Shown here one piece after another: positions 24,412-33,322 of a DNA stretch of 64,000 nucleotides; position 1 is the stretch's first letter; the number at the start of each line of letters is the position of its first letter. The DNA is from an uncultured Tateyamaria sp. (GTDB taxonomy: Bacteria; Pseudomonadota; Alphaproteobacteria; Rhodobacterales; Rhodobacteraceae), in NCBI RefSeq assembly GCF_947503385.1, contig NZ_CANNDO010000004.1, positions 248,001 to 312,000 on the forward strand. Direction: 5' to 3'. The position numbers and the translations under genes were made by a program. Below the pieces are notes generated by a model that was not told where the DNA came from, ran no database searches, and was given only the letters and a program-made list of their open reading frames with translations.

Positions 24412-25380
24412 ATGTCGACCACCGAAATCTTCCAGGACCGTATGCTGTCCCTGGGCCTTGCCCGCGTCTCGGAGGCTGCGGCCCTCGCCTCGGCCCGGCT
24501 TGTTGGCAACGGCGACGAAAAAGCCGCCGATCAGGCCGCCGTCAACGCCATGCGCGAGCAGCTCAACATGCTGGACATCGCCGGTGTCGTCGTCATCGGC
24601 GAAGGCGAACGGGACGAAGCCCCGATGCTGTATATCGGCGAAGAAGTGGGCACCGGCAACGGCCCCGGCGTGGACATCGCGCTCGACCCGCTCGAAGGGA
24701 CGACGCTGACCGCCAAAGACATGCCCAACGCCCTGACCGTCATTGCCATGGGTCCGCGCGGATCGATGCTGCACGCGCCGGATGTCTATATGGACAAGCT
24801 GGCTATTGGTCCCGGCTACGCCCCCGGCGTCGTGACACTTGAAATGAGCCCGGACGAACGTGTGCTCGCACTGGCCGCCGCCAAGGGGTGCGACCCGTCC
24901 GACATCACCGTTTGCATCCTCGAACGGCCCCGGCACGAAGCCGTCATCGCCTCTGTCCGCAGCACAGGCGCTGCAATTCGCCTGATCACAGATGGTGACG
25001 TTGCGGGCGTGATGCACTGCGCCGAGCCCAACACTGGCATCGACATGTATATGGGCGAAGGCGGCGCACCCGAAGGCGTGCTGGCCGCCGCCGCTCTCAA
25101 ATGCATGGGCGGCCAAATCTATGGCCGGCTCCTGTTCCGCAACGATGACGAACGCGGGCGCGCGGCCAAGGCCGGGATCACCGACCTTGACCGCATCTAC
25201 GCGCGGGATGACATGGTCACACAGGATGTCATTTTCGCTGCGACCGGCGTCACCGACGGCTCGATTCTGACCGCCGTACAGCGCGAACCCGGCTGGCTGA
25301 CATGCGAAACGCTGCTGATGCGGTCCAAGACCGGTTCGGTGCGGCGCATCAACTACCGCACCCCGGTCGAAACGGTCTGA
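24412..25380 (+). CDS. glpX: Class II fructose-1,6-bisphosphatase
   Basis: A 322-residue GlpX-type phosphatase of gluconeogenesis. Metal and substrate motifs are VVIGEGERDEAPMLYIGE (about 63-80) and DIALDPLEGTTLTAKDMPNA (about 88-107). The length is normal. AAGGA lies upstream of the ATG. Linkage hom-glpX-recJ is frequent in Rhodobacteraceae, so the context supports the call without adding a functional link. Confidence 0.95.
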   Translation: MSTTEIFQDRMLSLGLARVSEAAALASARLVGNGDEKAADQAAVNAMREQLNMLDIAGVVVIGEGERDEAPMLYIGEEVGTGNGPGVDIALDPLEGTTLTAKDMPNALTVIAMGPRGSMLHAPDVYMDKLAIGPGYAPGVVTLEMSPDERVLALAAAKGCDPSDITVCILERPRHEAVIASVRSTGAAIRLITDGDVAGVMHCAEPNTGIDMYMGEGGAPEGVLAAAALKCMGGQIYGRLLFRNDDERGRAAKAGITDLDRIYARDDMVTQDVIFAATGVTDGSILTAVQREPGWLTCETLLMRSKTGSVRRINYRTPVETV

Positions 25381-25387
25381 GGCGCGA

Positions 25388-27127
25388 TTGGCTTTCCTCG
25401 ACGTCGCACCTTCGCTGACGGGTCGGGCATGGATCGGGCCTGACCCGGACCGGGCTCGTGCCGCCGAGGCCATGGCACAGCAAACTGCCCTGCCCCGCCC
25501 CTTGTGCCACGTGCTTGCCCGTTTGGGTGTGTTGGCAGAGGATGCCGCCGCTTACCTGGCCCCCACTTTGCGTGATCTGCTGCCGGACCCACGGTCCCTG
25601 CGGGACATGGAACGGGCCGCCAAGCGTGTCCTGCACGCGGTCTCCGCCCGCCAGAAGGTCGCGGTCTTTGCCGATTACGACGTCGATGGCGGGGCATCTG
25701 CCGCCCTTTTGCTTACGTGGCTGCGCGCGTTGGGTCGGGATGCCACGCTGTATGTTCCGGACCGGATCGACGAGGGGTATGGGCCGAACGACGCGGCGAT
25801 GGCGCAGCTGGCTGCGCGCCACGACCTGATTATCTGCGTTGATTGCGGCACGCTTTCGCACGGGCCAATCGCTGCGGCTGCAGGCGCGGATGTGGTTGTA
25901 CTGGATCACCACCTCGGTGCAGAGACCTTGCCCGACGCCTATGCAATCGTGAATCCGAACCGTCAGGATGAAGACGGTGCACTGGCACATCTGTGCGCAG
26001 CTGCGGTCGTCTTTTTGATGCTGGTAGAGGCAGGCAGGCAGTTGCGCGCGGACGGTCAGAGCGGGCCGGACCTGATGACGCTCCTTGATCTGGTGGGTCT
26101 TGCGACCGTTGCCGATGTCGCCCCGCTGATTGGCGTGAACCGTGCATTCGTGCGTCAGGGGCTGACCATTATGGCCCGGCGGGCGCGGCCCGGTCTGGTT
26201 GCGCTTGCGGATGTGGCCGGGCTCGACTCTGCACCCTCGCCATATCACCTTGGCTACATGCTCGGCCCCCGCATCAATGCAGGCGGTCGCATCGGACAGG
26301 CCGATCTGGGCGCACGCCTTTTGTCCACATCCGACCCGCACGAGGCCGCAGCCCTTGCCGAGCGGCTCGACACGCTGAACGCGGAACGGCGTGACATCGA
26401 AGCCCGCGTGCGGGCCGAGGCACTGGCCCAATGCGAGGAACGCGGCGCGGACGGGCCGCTGGCATGGGCCGTGGGCGACGGCTGGCATCCCGGTGTTGTG
26501 GGCATTGTCGCCGCGCGGCTCAAAGAGGCAACCAACCGCCCCGCGATCGTGATCGGCATCGAAGACGGTATCGGCAAGGGATCAGGCCGGTCCGTTGCGG
26601 GCATCGACCTCGGTGCGCCGATCCAGCGGCTCGCCGCCGAAGGGCTGTTGATCAAAGGGGGCGGGCACAAGATGGCGGCAGGCTTGACCGTTGCCGCCGA
26701 CAAGATTGACGCCGCCATGGCGCGGCTGGGCGCGTTGCTTGCCAAACAGGGCGCGGATGCGCTTGGCCCGCGCGACCTGCGCCTTGACGGAGCGCTGATG
26801 CCCGCCGCCGCGACGCTGGAACTGGTGGAGCAGATTGATGCCGCAGGGCCGTTTGGCGCAGGTGCGCCGGGGCCGCGCTTTGCCTTTGCGTCGATGCGAA
26901 TCCTCCATGCCCGGCGGGTTGGCGAAAACCACCTCAAGATCACGTTTGGCGAAACCGGTGGCGCACGGCTCGATGCGATCTCCTTTGGGGCCTATGACAC
27001 GCCCCTTGGTCCCGCTCTCGAAAACCACGGCGGCGCGCCATTTCATCTGGCTGGACGGCTCGAGATCAACACCTTTCGGGGTCGCCAATCGGTCCAACTG
27101 CAACTCGAAGACGCCGCCCCCGCCTGA
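25388..27127 (+). CDS. recJ: Single-stranded-DNA-specific exonuclease RecJ
   Basis: A 579-residue 5'-3' exonuclease for recombination and mismatch repair. DHH-family metal motifs are present: AVFADYDVDGGASAAL (about 88-103), ICVDCGT (about 148-154) and VVLDHHLGAE (about 170-179). The DHHA1 region carries GKGSGRSVAGIDL and KGGGHKMAAGLTV. Translation appears to begin at TTG 25388, seven bases after the glpX stop, with GAGG just upstream; no ATG near the N terminus preserves the conserved FLDVAPSLTGRAWIGP segment. A TTG start could lower output. Confidence 0.94.
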   Translation: MAFLDVAPSLTGRAWIGPDPDRARAAEAMAQQTALPRPLCHVLARLGVLAEDAAAYLAPTLRDLLPDPRSLRDMERAAKRVLHAVSARQKVAVFADYDVDGGASAALLLTWLRALGRDATLYVPDRIDEGYGPNDAAMAQLAARHDLIICVDCGTLSHGPIAAAAGADVVVLDHHLGAETLPDAYAIVNPNRQDEDGALAHLCAAAVVFLMLVEAGRQLRADGQSGPDLMTLLDLVGLATVADVAPLIGVNRAFVRQGLTIMARRARPGLVALADVAGLDSAPSPYHLGYMLGPRINAGGRIGQADLGARLLSTSDPHEAAALAERLDTLNAERRDIEARVRAEALAQCEERGADGPLAWAVGDGWHPGVVGIVAARLKEATNRPAIVIGIEDGIGKGSGRSVAGIDLGAPIQRLAAEGLLIKGGGHKMAAGLTVAADKIDAAMARLGALLAKQGADALGPRDLRLDGALMPAAATLELVEQIDAAGPFGAGAPGPRFAFASMRILHARRVGENHLKITFGETGGARLDAISFGAYDTPLGPALENHGGAPFHLAGRLEINTFRGRQSVQLQLEDAAPA

Positions 27128-27209
27128 ACGCAAATCCATCCAAAATTGCTGCGTTTTTTCCCTTGCGCGCCCCGGCGGAATTCCCTATCTCACCGTTCAC
27201 GATAGCTGC

Positions 27210-27284
27210 GTCCCGTTCGTCTATCGGTTAGGACGCCAGGTTTTCAACCTGGAAAGAGGGGTTCGATTCCCCTACGGGATGCCA
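27210..27284 (+). tRNA. tRNA-Glu (anticodon TTC)
   Basis: A 75-base cloverleaf with encoded CCA. The acceptor arms GTCCCGT/ACGGGAT close with a G-U first pair; the anticodon stem CCAGG/CCTGG holds the loop TTTTCAA with anticodon TTC at 27243-27245; the T arm is GGGGTTCGATTCCCC. It lies alone downstream of recJ. Confidence 0.97.
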
Positions 27285-27494
27285 CTATCGCTTTCATTAC
27301 AGCGGTGAATGAACGGCGTCTCAAACAGGGAATGCTCTGTTTCTGCGGGATGGTTTCGTCAATTAATCTTCGGCGCCGTGCGCGGGTGCAGCCCGGAGTG
27401 TTCCGATCATCAAATTCCGACACGCACACTTAGATCTGACGGCAATGGTTAAGGTCTGTAAGGTCCACGCGTTGGTGAAATCCTAGAGCGCGGT
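27285..27494. other. Intergenic region without a visible gene
   Basis: These 210 bases between tRNA-Glu and the convergent diguanylate cyclase gene carry no convincing gene and no strong terminator hairpin. Confidence 0.4.
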
Positions 27495-28511
27495 TCAGGC
27501 ACGACGGGCGTCGGCTGTTTCATCTTGGTCTTCTGCGCGCAACGACGGATCATAAAAACTCAGTTGGGCACGCCCCGATTTCTTGGACGCGTATAGTGCC
27601 ACATCCGCGTTATCCAGAACTTCGGCCACGGAATACGGTCCGGACGGTTCGTAAATCGCCACACCGATGCTGGCGGAGATGTGGCATTCCTTGCCCTGAA
27701 ACGGAATGGGGCGGGTCAGTCGGTCAATGATCCGCGCACCGATGGCAGCCAAATCGTTCATCTCTTCGGCGGATGGCAGCAGGACGACAAACTCGTCGCC
27801 TCCGATCCGCACAACTGTGTCATTGTCGCGCGTTTCTTCGACCATGATCCGCGCCACGGTCTGCAATACGTGATCGCCTGCCGCATGACCCATCGTGTCG
27901 TTCACCGCCTTGAACCAGTCGAGGTCGATCTGCATCAATCCGAATTGGGTGCCCCACGTGGCATAGCGCGCCGTGACATGATCCATCGCGCGACGATTCT
28001 TGAGACCGGTCAGCGTGTCGGTGTAAGCCTGTTCCTCGGCCGCGATTTTGGCGCCTTGCAGGCGCAGGTTCAGTTTGCGCGACGCCTCCATCGCGGCAGA
28101 CTTTGCCTCTACCAGATAGAGCATCTCGACGGCGAGGTCCGTCGCTGCAAAATCAGCGCTGGTCAACGCATAATCACTCACCGCATCCACAATTGAGATG
28201 CCAAAGGACAGGTTCACAATACACTGGTCCGCGTCCGGACCCGGCACAAGCACGCCCTTAACCTCGGTGCTGGGCGCGTCCCGCAGCCGCAAATGCAATT
28301 TCATCCCCGCAGCGGCGCGCAGATCGTCCATTGTGGAAATGGCGCGGGGGCGTTTCAGGTCGAACACTTCGAGAAAGCGCAGCCCCAGCAAATCCACATC
28401 CGGGCGCAGCTTTTGTGCTGTTGGGCCTGCATGAAGGATATGGCCCGTCTGCGACAGCAACAGATGCATTGGGCACAACACATCCAGCGCCGTGTTGATT
28501 GACCCCGTCAT
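27495..28511 (-). CDS. Diguanylate cyclase with HNOBA sensory domain
   Basis: A 338-residue protein. The N-terminal part (about 10-140) resembles the HNOBA/PAS-like domain of soluble guanylate cyclase: a PMHLLLSQTGHILHAG strand, a KRPRAIST turn and ALTSADFAATDLAVEMLYLVEAK before a coiled coil (about 128-160). The GGDEF domain follows (about 165-325) with RIGGDEF intact and the inhibitory site RDND five residues before it, so c-di-GMP synthesis with product inhibition is expected. It overlaps the H-NOX-like gene by ATGA, the standard arrangement in which a ligand sensor controls the cyclase. The membrane is not involved, since no hydrophobic segment is seen. Confidence 0.9.
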   Translation of the reverse strand: MTGSINTALDVLCPMHLLLSQTGHILHAGPTAQKLRPDVDLLGLRFLEVFDLKRPRAISTMDDLRAAAGMKLHLRLRDAPSTEVKGVLVPGPDADQCIVNLSFGISIVDAVSDYALTSADFAATDLAVEMLYLVEAKSAAMEASRKLNLRLQGAKIAAEEQAYTDTLTGLKNRRAMDHVTARYATWGTQFGLMQIDLDWFKAVNDTMGHAAGDHVLQTVARIMVEETRDNDTVVRIGGDEFVVLLPSAEEMNDLAAIGARIIDRLTRPIPFQGKECHISASIGVAIYEPSGPYSVAEVLDNADVALYASKKSGRAQLSFYDPSLRAEDQDETADARRA

Positions 28512-29095
28512 CCCGCGCGCGCCCCAAGGTCAAATACGCGGCCTTCGGCAAATTCCGTTTCGATCAGCGAAATAGAAATGATTTCGGTGCCATTGCCACC
28601 ACCCTGATGCTCCAGCAGGGCCAAAGCACCATAATCATCTGCCATGGCACGCAAAATACCCATCATCACATGGCCATACCCCTCCACCGGGCAATCGCAT
28701 ACGAGGCTGAACCGATTGGGTGCGTGTTCGCGCAACTCGATCCGTGGCAGGTGCAGGTCCGACACGGCAAGGCGCGCGCGGTCCGGCAGATCGTCCAGAG
28801 ATTGCAGGAATTCGACAAAGTTGACGCCACCAAATCGCAGCAATCGTCGCAACGCCTCGACCGTCGGATGCGACACGAGGTAGGTGCCCAGATCCTCCAT
28901 CATTTCGTTCCGCGGCCGGTCCAGCACCTGCGCAATGGCATCCAGAACCCGTGGGGTCAGAGCCTCATCATAAACCATCATCGCCTCGAACTCGACAAAG
29001 TCGAGCTCTGCCACGCGCGTGGCCTCAAGCCATTTTTCCGATCCATAGGCGTCCGTCACAAAACATTGGATCGCCCTGTTGATCAAACCGTGCAT
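28508..29095 (-). CDS. H-NOX (heme-NO-binding) family protein lacking heme-binding residues
   Basis: A 195-residue single-domain protein starting MHGLINRAIQCFVTDAYG, the H-NOX N terminus. In heme-binding members the proximal His is in an LDxxH motif and the heme propionates are held by YxSxR. Here the first reads QSLDDLP (Pro for His), and the second, by alignment to the following GxxxxxxxGIL segment, reads CDCPV. The protein therefore probably does not bind heme in the usual way. Its overlap with the HNOBA-GGDEF gene still implies it regulates that cyclase. The start at 29095 is set by homology; the frame is open to 29149. It may sense another ligand, or a redox state through its Cys pair. 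Confidence 0.88.
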   Translation of the reverse strand: MHGLINRAIQCFVTDAYGSEKWLEATRVAELDFVEFEAMMVYDEALTPRVLDAIAQVLDRPRNEMMEDLGTYLVSHPTVEALRRLLRFGGVNFVEFLQSLDDLPDRARLAVSDLHLPRIELREHAPNRFSLVCDCPVEGYGHVMMGILRAMADDYGALALLEHQGGGNGTEIISISLIETEFAEGRVFDLGARAG

Positions 29096-29183
29096 CGTCG
29101 CGTTGTCCCGTTGCCTCCCCCGGGAGACTGGACCGAACACCCCTAACATTCGGCTAACATCGACAATTGTCCGAAATTATGGG

Positions 29184-30746
29184 TCAGAAATCCGTCGGCG
29201 CACCGCCTTCGGATTTTCTTCGGGCGACAAAGTCTGCCAGCTCATCGCGGATGGCTGCGTCCATTGGGGGCGCCTCAAACCCGCCTATGATCTCCTTGAA
29301 CATCATATGCGCCCGTTCCGGCGTCCATACAGCACCTGCCGCCTGCCAGCCTTCAAAGTTCTTCCAGTCGCTCAGGAACGGTTGGTAGAAGGCCGAAGAA
29401 TAGCGGTCCTGCGTGTGCTGGATGCCAAAGAAATGCCCATCGCTGCCCACAGATTTGATCGCGTCCAGTGCGATGGCATCGGGGCTGGTGTCAACAATCA
29501 CAGGGTCAAGATATCGCTGAATTTGCTGGATAATTTCGCAATCCATTATGAATTTCTCAGGACTCGCGATCAGCCCGCCCTCAAGCCAGCCCGCCGCATG
29601 GTAGACCATGTTCGTGCCCGACTGTACGGCGGCCCAAAGGCTGTTCGACGTCTCCCACATTGCCTGCCCGTCTGGCACGTTGGCCGCGCAAACGCCTGAG
29701 GACCGAACAGGCAACCCATAGAACCGCGCCAATTGCCCGGTGATCTGCGTCGCACGCATGTATTCCGGCGTACCGAACGCCGGTGCGCCCGATTTCATAT
29801 CGACATTGGACGTAAACGTGCCGATCACGCACGGAACCCCCGGCGCCACGTATTGGAACAGCGCGATGGCGCAAAGCGCCTCGGCAATAGACTGCGCCAC
29901 AGCACCCGCCATGGTCACAGGCGCCATGGCACCGGCCAACGTAAAGGGGGTGACCACCACCGCCTGCCCCCGCCGGATCATGCGCAGGCAGCCGTCGATC
30001 ATCGGGTGATCGTGCTTGAGCGGTGAGGTTGAATTTATGTTGGTGTACATATGCGGGCGCGCCTCGAACGCGTCGTGGCTGAGACCACCCGCAATGCGCA
30101 CCATCTCCATCACATCCTCGACCCGTTCCTTGCCCAAGGAATAGGCGTGCATGACCTTGTCGGTCAGCGTGAGCTTGTCATAGAGAACGTCGAGATGTCG
30201 CACACTGGCGTGGATGTCCACCGGCTCGACCGGGTAGCCGCCCGCGAAATGGATGCAGTTGAAATACTGTGTGAGCTTGAGCAGGTTGGCACACATGTCG
30301 CGCGTGCCGGGCACCTTGGTGCCGATCTCCATGTCCCAGTAGTTCGGCGGCGACGACACGTTTCCAAAGTTGATATGTCCGTCACCAATGGTGATCTGCC
30401 GTGCGGGATTGCGCGGGGTGAGCGTAAAGGACGACGGTGCCTTGGCGACCATCTCCATTACGAAATCGCGTCCCATACGGACATTGGCACCGTCGATGGT
30501 GCACCCAGCCCCGCGCAGGATCTCCAGCGCTTCTTCGTTCAGGAATTCGATCCCGATTTCCTCGAGAATACGCATGGCACCATCATGGATTGCGGCAACG
30601 CCTTCGGCGCTGACAGGCTCCACCGGCGGGTCGATCATCCGTGGCGGGTTCCACGGCATCTGCTCGATCACGGCACTGCCACGGCGTGCGGCGGCGCCGG
30701 CGCGGCCTCCGCCACGGCTGCGGCGTCGGGTCTGTGTGTCGGTCAT
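29184..30746 (-). CDS. MttB-like trimethylamine methyltransferase-family protein (non-pyrrolysine)
   Basis: A 520-residue member of the MttB superfamily of corrinoid-dependent methyltransferases. The reading frame has no internal TAG, so it is of the widespread non-pyrrolysine type; characterised relatives demethylate glycine betaine or carnitine-like quaternary amines. A basic, Gly/Arg-rich N-terminal tail (about 1-25) precedes the TIM-barrel domain. GGAGG just upstream of ATG 30746 fixes the start rather than 30863. No corrinoid protein or methyl-carrier gene is adjacent. Aerobic Roseobacters carry many such genes of unknown substrate. The carnitine-to-betaine operon at 39-42 kb makes a quaternary amine attractive, but that is inference. 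Confidence 0.85.
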   Translation of the reverse strand: MTDTQTRRRSRGGGRAGAAARRGSAVIEQMPWNPPRMIDPPVEPVSAEGVAAIHDGAMRILEEIGIEFLNEEALEILRGAGCTIDGANVRMGRDFVMEMVAKAPSSFTLTPRNPARQITIGDGHINFGNVSSPPNYWDMEIGTKVPGTRDMCANLLKLTQYFNCIHFAGGYPVEPVDIHASVRHLDVLYDKLTLTDKVMHAYSLGKERVEDVMEMVRIAGGLSHDAFEARPHMYTNINSTSPLKHDHPMIDGCLRMIRRGQAVVVTPFTLAGAMAPVTMAGAVAQSIAEALCAIALFQYVAPGVPCVIGTFTSNVDMKSGAPAFGTPEYMRATQITGQLARFYGLPVRSSGVCAANVPDGQAMWETSNSLWAAVQSGTNMVYHAAGWLEGGLIASPEKFIMDCEIIQQIQRYLDPVIVDTSPDAIALDAIKSVGSDGHFFGIQHTQDRYSSAFYQPFLSDWKNFEGWQAAGAVWTPERAHMMFKEIIGGFEAPPMDAAIRDELADFVARRKSEGGAPTDF

Positions 30747-30835
30747 GCTGTCCTCCGTCACATGGCTCGCCCAGAGTTGGCCATGCCCGCCCGGACAACC
30801 CGCCCAATTGCGACGGCGCGTGTCGTTTTTTCCGG

Positions 30836-31543
30836 CTAGCGCGTCGCGTGATGGTCCAGCCAACCCGGCAGCGCGCCAATGTCGTCCAGCACAGCCACCG
30901 CATGGGGGGCAAGATCCTGCGCGGTGGCCATGCCGGTCAGCACCGCCACGCAGCGCATTCCGGCGGCACGCCCGGCAAGCAGATCATGCAAGCTGTCGCC
31001 CACCATCAGCACCTCACACGGGTCCAGATCCACCTGTGTGCAAAAGGCCAGCAACTGCCCCGGACCCGGTTTACCACCATGGCCGCTGTCGAAGCCCGCG
31101 ACAAAGTCAAACCGCGCCGTCACCCCTGCCCCGTCCAGATGCGCCCGCGCGGGCGCTTCGGAATCGTTGGTCGCCACGCCAAGCTTCAGGCCACGATCGC
31201 GCAACTCATCAAGCAAGGGCGCAAGCGGCACCGCCTCGGCCTGCGGCGCGCGCGCCGCTTCGGTGTTGATGAGAACAAGAAGCGCCTCCGCCGACATGTC
31301 CGGAAACACCGGCGCCAACGCCTCGACAATTTCCTGTGCGGTGCCCGCAATCACGACGCTGTCGCGCGAAAAGCTGGACTGCGCCAGATCAAAACCGACG
31401 GCCTGACCTGCCCGCGTGGCATGATCCTCGTTTCCGCCCGCAGCACGGCGCAGAAACGCCGCGGCCCAAGCCTCCCACGTGGTGCGGAAATCAAAAAGCG
31501 TGCCGTCCTTGTCAAAGATGACGCCGCGTACGGGGTCCGTCAT
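30836..31543 (-). CDS. HAD-family hydrolase (phosphoglycolate phosphatase-like)
   Basis: A 235-residue haloacid-dehalogenase phosphatase. Motif I is VIFDKDGTLFDF (nucleophile Asp about 12), motif II GVATNDSE, motif III the Lys in GGKPGPGQ and motif IV VLMVGDSLHDLLAG. A helical cap (about 18-85) is typical of the Gph subgroup. ATG at 31543 overlaps the stop of the DUF3572 gene (ATGA). The substrate could be 2-phosphoglycolate or another small phosphoester. Confidence 0.9.
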   Translation of the reverse strand: MTDPVRGVIFDKDGTLFDFRTTWEAWAAAFLRRAAGGNEDHATRAGQAVGFDLAQSSFSRDSVVIAGTAQEIVEALAPVFPDMSAEALLVLINTEAARAPQAEAVPLAPLLDELRDRGLKLGVATNDSEAPARAHLDGAGVTARFDFVAGFDSGHGGKPGPGQLLAFCTQVDLDPCEVLMVGDSLHDLLAGRAAGMRCVAVLTGMATAQDLAPHAVAVLDDIGALPGWLDHHATR

Positions 31544-31824
31544 GTCCAATGCACCGCAGCGCCACCGGGCAGCATCGCCCGTGCCATCATCGGCCGATCA
31601 TAGGGAATTGCCGCGAAATCGCACATCGACTGGACCCAGCTGTCGTCCATCAGGATAAAGTCCAGAACCGCCCCCAAAAACGCCGGATCCGCCGCACCTG
31701 CGCGCACGTCATCCGCACTTGCGCCTGTCGAGCCCATGAACACCGGCAGTACATCTTCTTGGCTGGTGAGCCATTCCAGGGCCTTCAACCCCACAACTTC
31801 GGCGGATTCTTGCGACATTGGCAC
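31540..31824 (-). CDS. DUF3572 family protein
   Basis: A 94-residue, all-helical, acidic protein of the alphaproteobacterial family DUF3572. The central ADDVRAGAADPAFLGAVLDFILMDDSWV is its hallmark. A GTG start at 31824 is chosen because AAGGAG sits seven bases upstream; the ATG at 31818 is the alternative. It is coupled to the HAD gene and divergent from the PleD-like gene at 31918. In many alphaproteobacteria DUF3572 lies next to a PleD-type regulator, as here; its role is unknown. Confidence 0.88.
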   Translation of the reverse strand: MPMSQESAEVVGLKALEWLTSQEDVLPVFMGSTGASADDVRAGAADPAFLGAVLDFILMDDSWVQSMCDFAAIPYDRPMMARAMLPGGAAVHWT

Positions 31825-31917
31825 GGCAATGCTCCTTCGACCGGGTTTCGAAACCCTTTGTTAACCTAATTCGCCCGATACCCATTACACAGCCTTTTTG
31901 GAAAATTGGAATGATCT

Positions 31918-33315
31918 ATGCACGGCAAGGTTCTGGTCATTGATCCCATCGCGACCCACCGCATCGTTCTGCGCGTCAAGCTGGCCGCCAGCCAATACGA
32001 AGTGTTGCAGGCCACCAGCATCGCCGAAGGGATGCGTGTTGTAGGCCAAAGACAGCCCGATCTGATCCTGTGTTCCACCAGTCTGCCGGATGGGCGCCCG
32101 GAAAAGGTGCTGGCCCGCCTGCGCAAGGTGGGTCTGTTTGGCAAAGTGCCGGTGATCGCACTGGGCGGCCCGACAGATCCAAAAAGGCGGCTTCGTTTGC
32201 TGGAGGCGGGCTATGACGACGTGTTGATCCGGCCAGTGGATCACCCGCTGCTGCTGGCGCGCGCGCGCAGCCTGCTGCGCAGCTATGCTTCGACCAGCGA
32301 ATGGCAGCTGCGCGAAGGCACATCGCGGGCCTTGGGTTTTGCCGAACACAGCGCGCAATTCGGGCCTGCGGCCTGCATCCGTGTTGTCACCCGCACGCCG
32401 CATCTGCACACCGAATGGAAACAGGCGTTGGCACCGCTCCTGCCCGCAAAAACGAGCGTGTGCCTGCCAGCCGAGGCCGTGCAGGCCGAACTGGACGGAT
32501 CGATCCCCGATGCCTTTCTGCTGATCACCACGCCCGGACGCGACCACGAAACGCTGAGCCTTCTGGCCTCGCTGCGCAGCCACGCTTCGACCCGACACAG
32601 CGTGATCATGGTCGCACAAGAAGAGGCGCCCGCACAGCTTGGGGCACAGATGCTGGACATGGGTGCAAATGACCTCGCCCCGCACGGGGCGACGCTCGAA
32701 GAGATTGCCGTACGTCTGCGTACGCTTCTGGCCCGCAAGATGATGACGGACGCCCTGCGCGCAACGGTCCGCACCGGGATCGAAGCCGCGGTGATCGACC
32801 CGCTTACCGGGCTGCACAACCGCCGGTACGCGATGCCGCATGTCACCCGGATTGCAGAACGTGCGCAGCGCACCGGCAAATCCTTTGCCCTCATGATCGC
32901 GGATATGGACCATTTCAAACAGATCAACGACCGGTATGGCCACGCCGCAGGCGACGCTGTTCTGATCGAGGTTGCGCGACGTTTGCGCAGCAATCTGCGC
33001 GCCGTCGACATGGTGGCCCGCATCGGCGGCGAAGAGTTTCTGATGGCGCTCCCCGGCGTCGGGCTGGAGAATGCGCGCAGCGCTGCCACGCGCCTGTGTC
33101 GCAAGATCGGCACCACGTCCATAGCCATTCCCGGCCACCCGACTCCGATCAACGCAACCATTTCCATCGGCATGATCGTCTGTGACATGGAAAACGGTCT
33201 GCCCAAAGGCACGTTGATGACAGCCGAGGCGCTGCTCGACCGGGCCGATCAGGCGCTTTATGACGCCAAGGCAGAAGGGCGTAACCGCGTCACGCTGTGC
33301 CGCCCCGCCGCCTGA
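31918..33315 (+). CDS. pleD: PleD-like response regulator/diguanylate cyclase
   Basis: A 465-residue protein with two receiver domains (about 1-125 and 150-285) and a C-terminal GGDEF domain (about 295-460, GGEEF). The cyclase motif is intact, and RAVD five residues upstream is the inhibitory site. In the first receiver the phosphoacceptor region reads DLILCSTSLPDG where family members have DLILLDVMMP, so Asp is replaced by Ser, and the acidic pair is reduced (VLVIDP). The second receiver is degenerate, as in Caulobacter PleD. Activation by phosphorylation therefore seems lost; constitutive or differently gated activity is likely. It is divergent from DUF3572. Confidence 0.9.
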   Translation: MHGKVLVIDPIATHRIVLRVKLAASQYEVLQATSIAEGMRVVGQRQPDLILCSTSLPDGRPEKVLARLRKVGLFGKVPVIALGGPTDPKRRLRLLEAGYDDVLIRPVDHPLLLARARSLLRSYASTSEWQLREGTSRALGFAEHSAQFGPAACIRVVTRTPHLHTEWKQALAPLLPAKTSVCLPAEAVQAELDGSIPDAFLLITTPGRDHETLSLLASLRSHASTRHSVIMVAQEEAPAQLGAQMLDMGANDLAPHGATLEEIAVRLRTLLARKMMTDALRATVRTGIEAAVIDPLTGLHNRRYAMPHVTRIAERAQRTGKSFALMIADMDHFKQINDRYGHAAGDAVLIEVARRLRSNLRAVDMVARIGGEEFLMALPGVGLENARSAATRLCRKIGTTSIAIPGHPTPINATISIGMIVCDMENGLPKGTLMTAEALLDRADQALYDAKAEGRNRVTLCRPAA

Positions 33316-33322
33316 TCCGGGT

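Noticed and set aside
28508..29095. Functional NO sensor by family name
   Set aside because: The residues that bind heme are replaced, so NO sensing should not be assumed from the fold.
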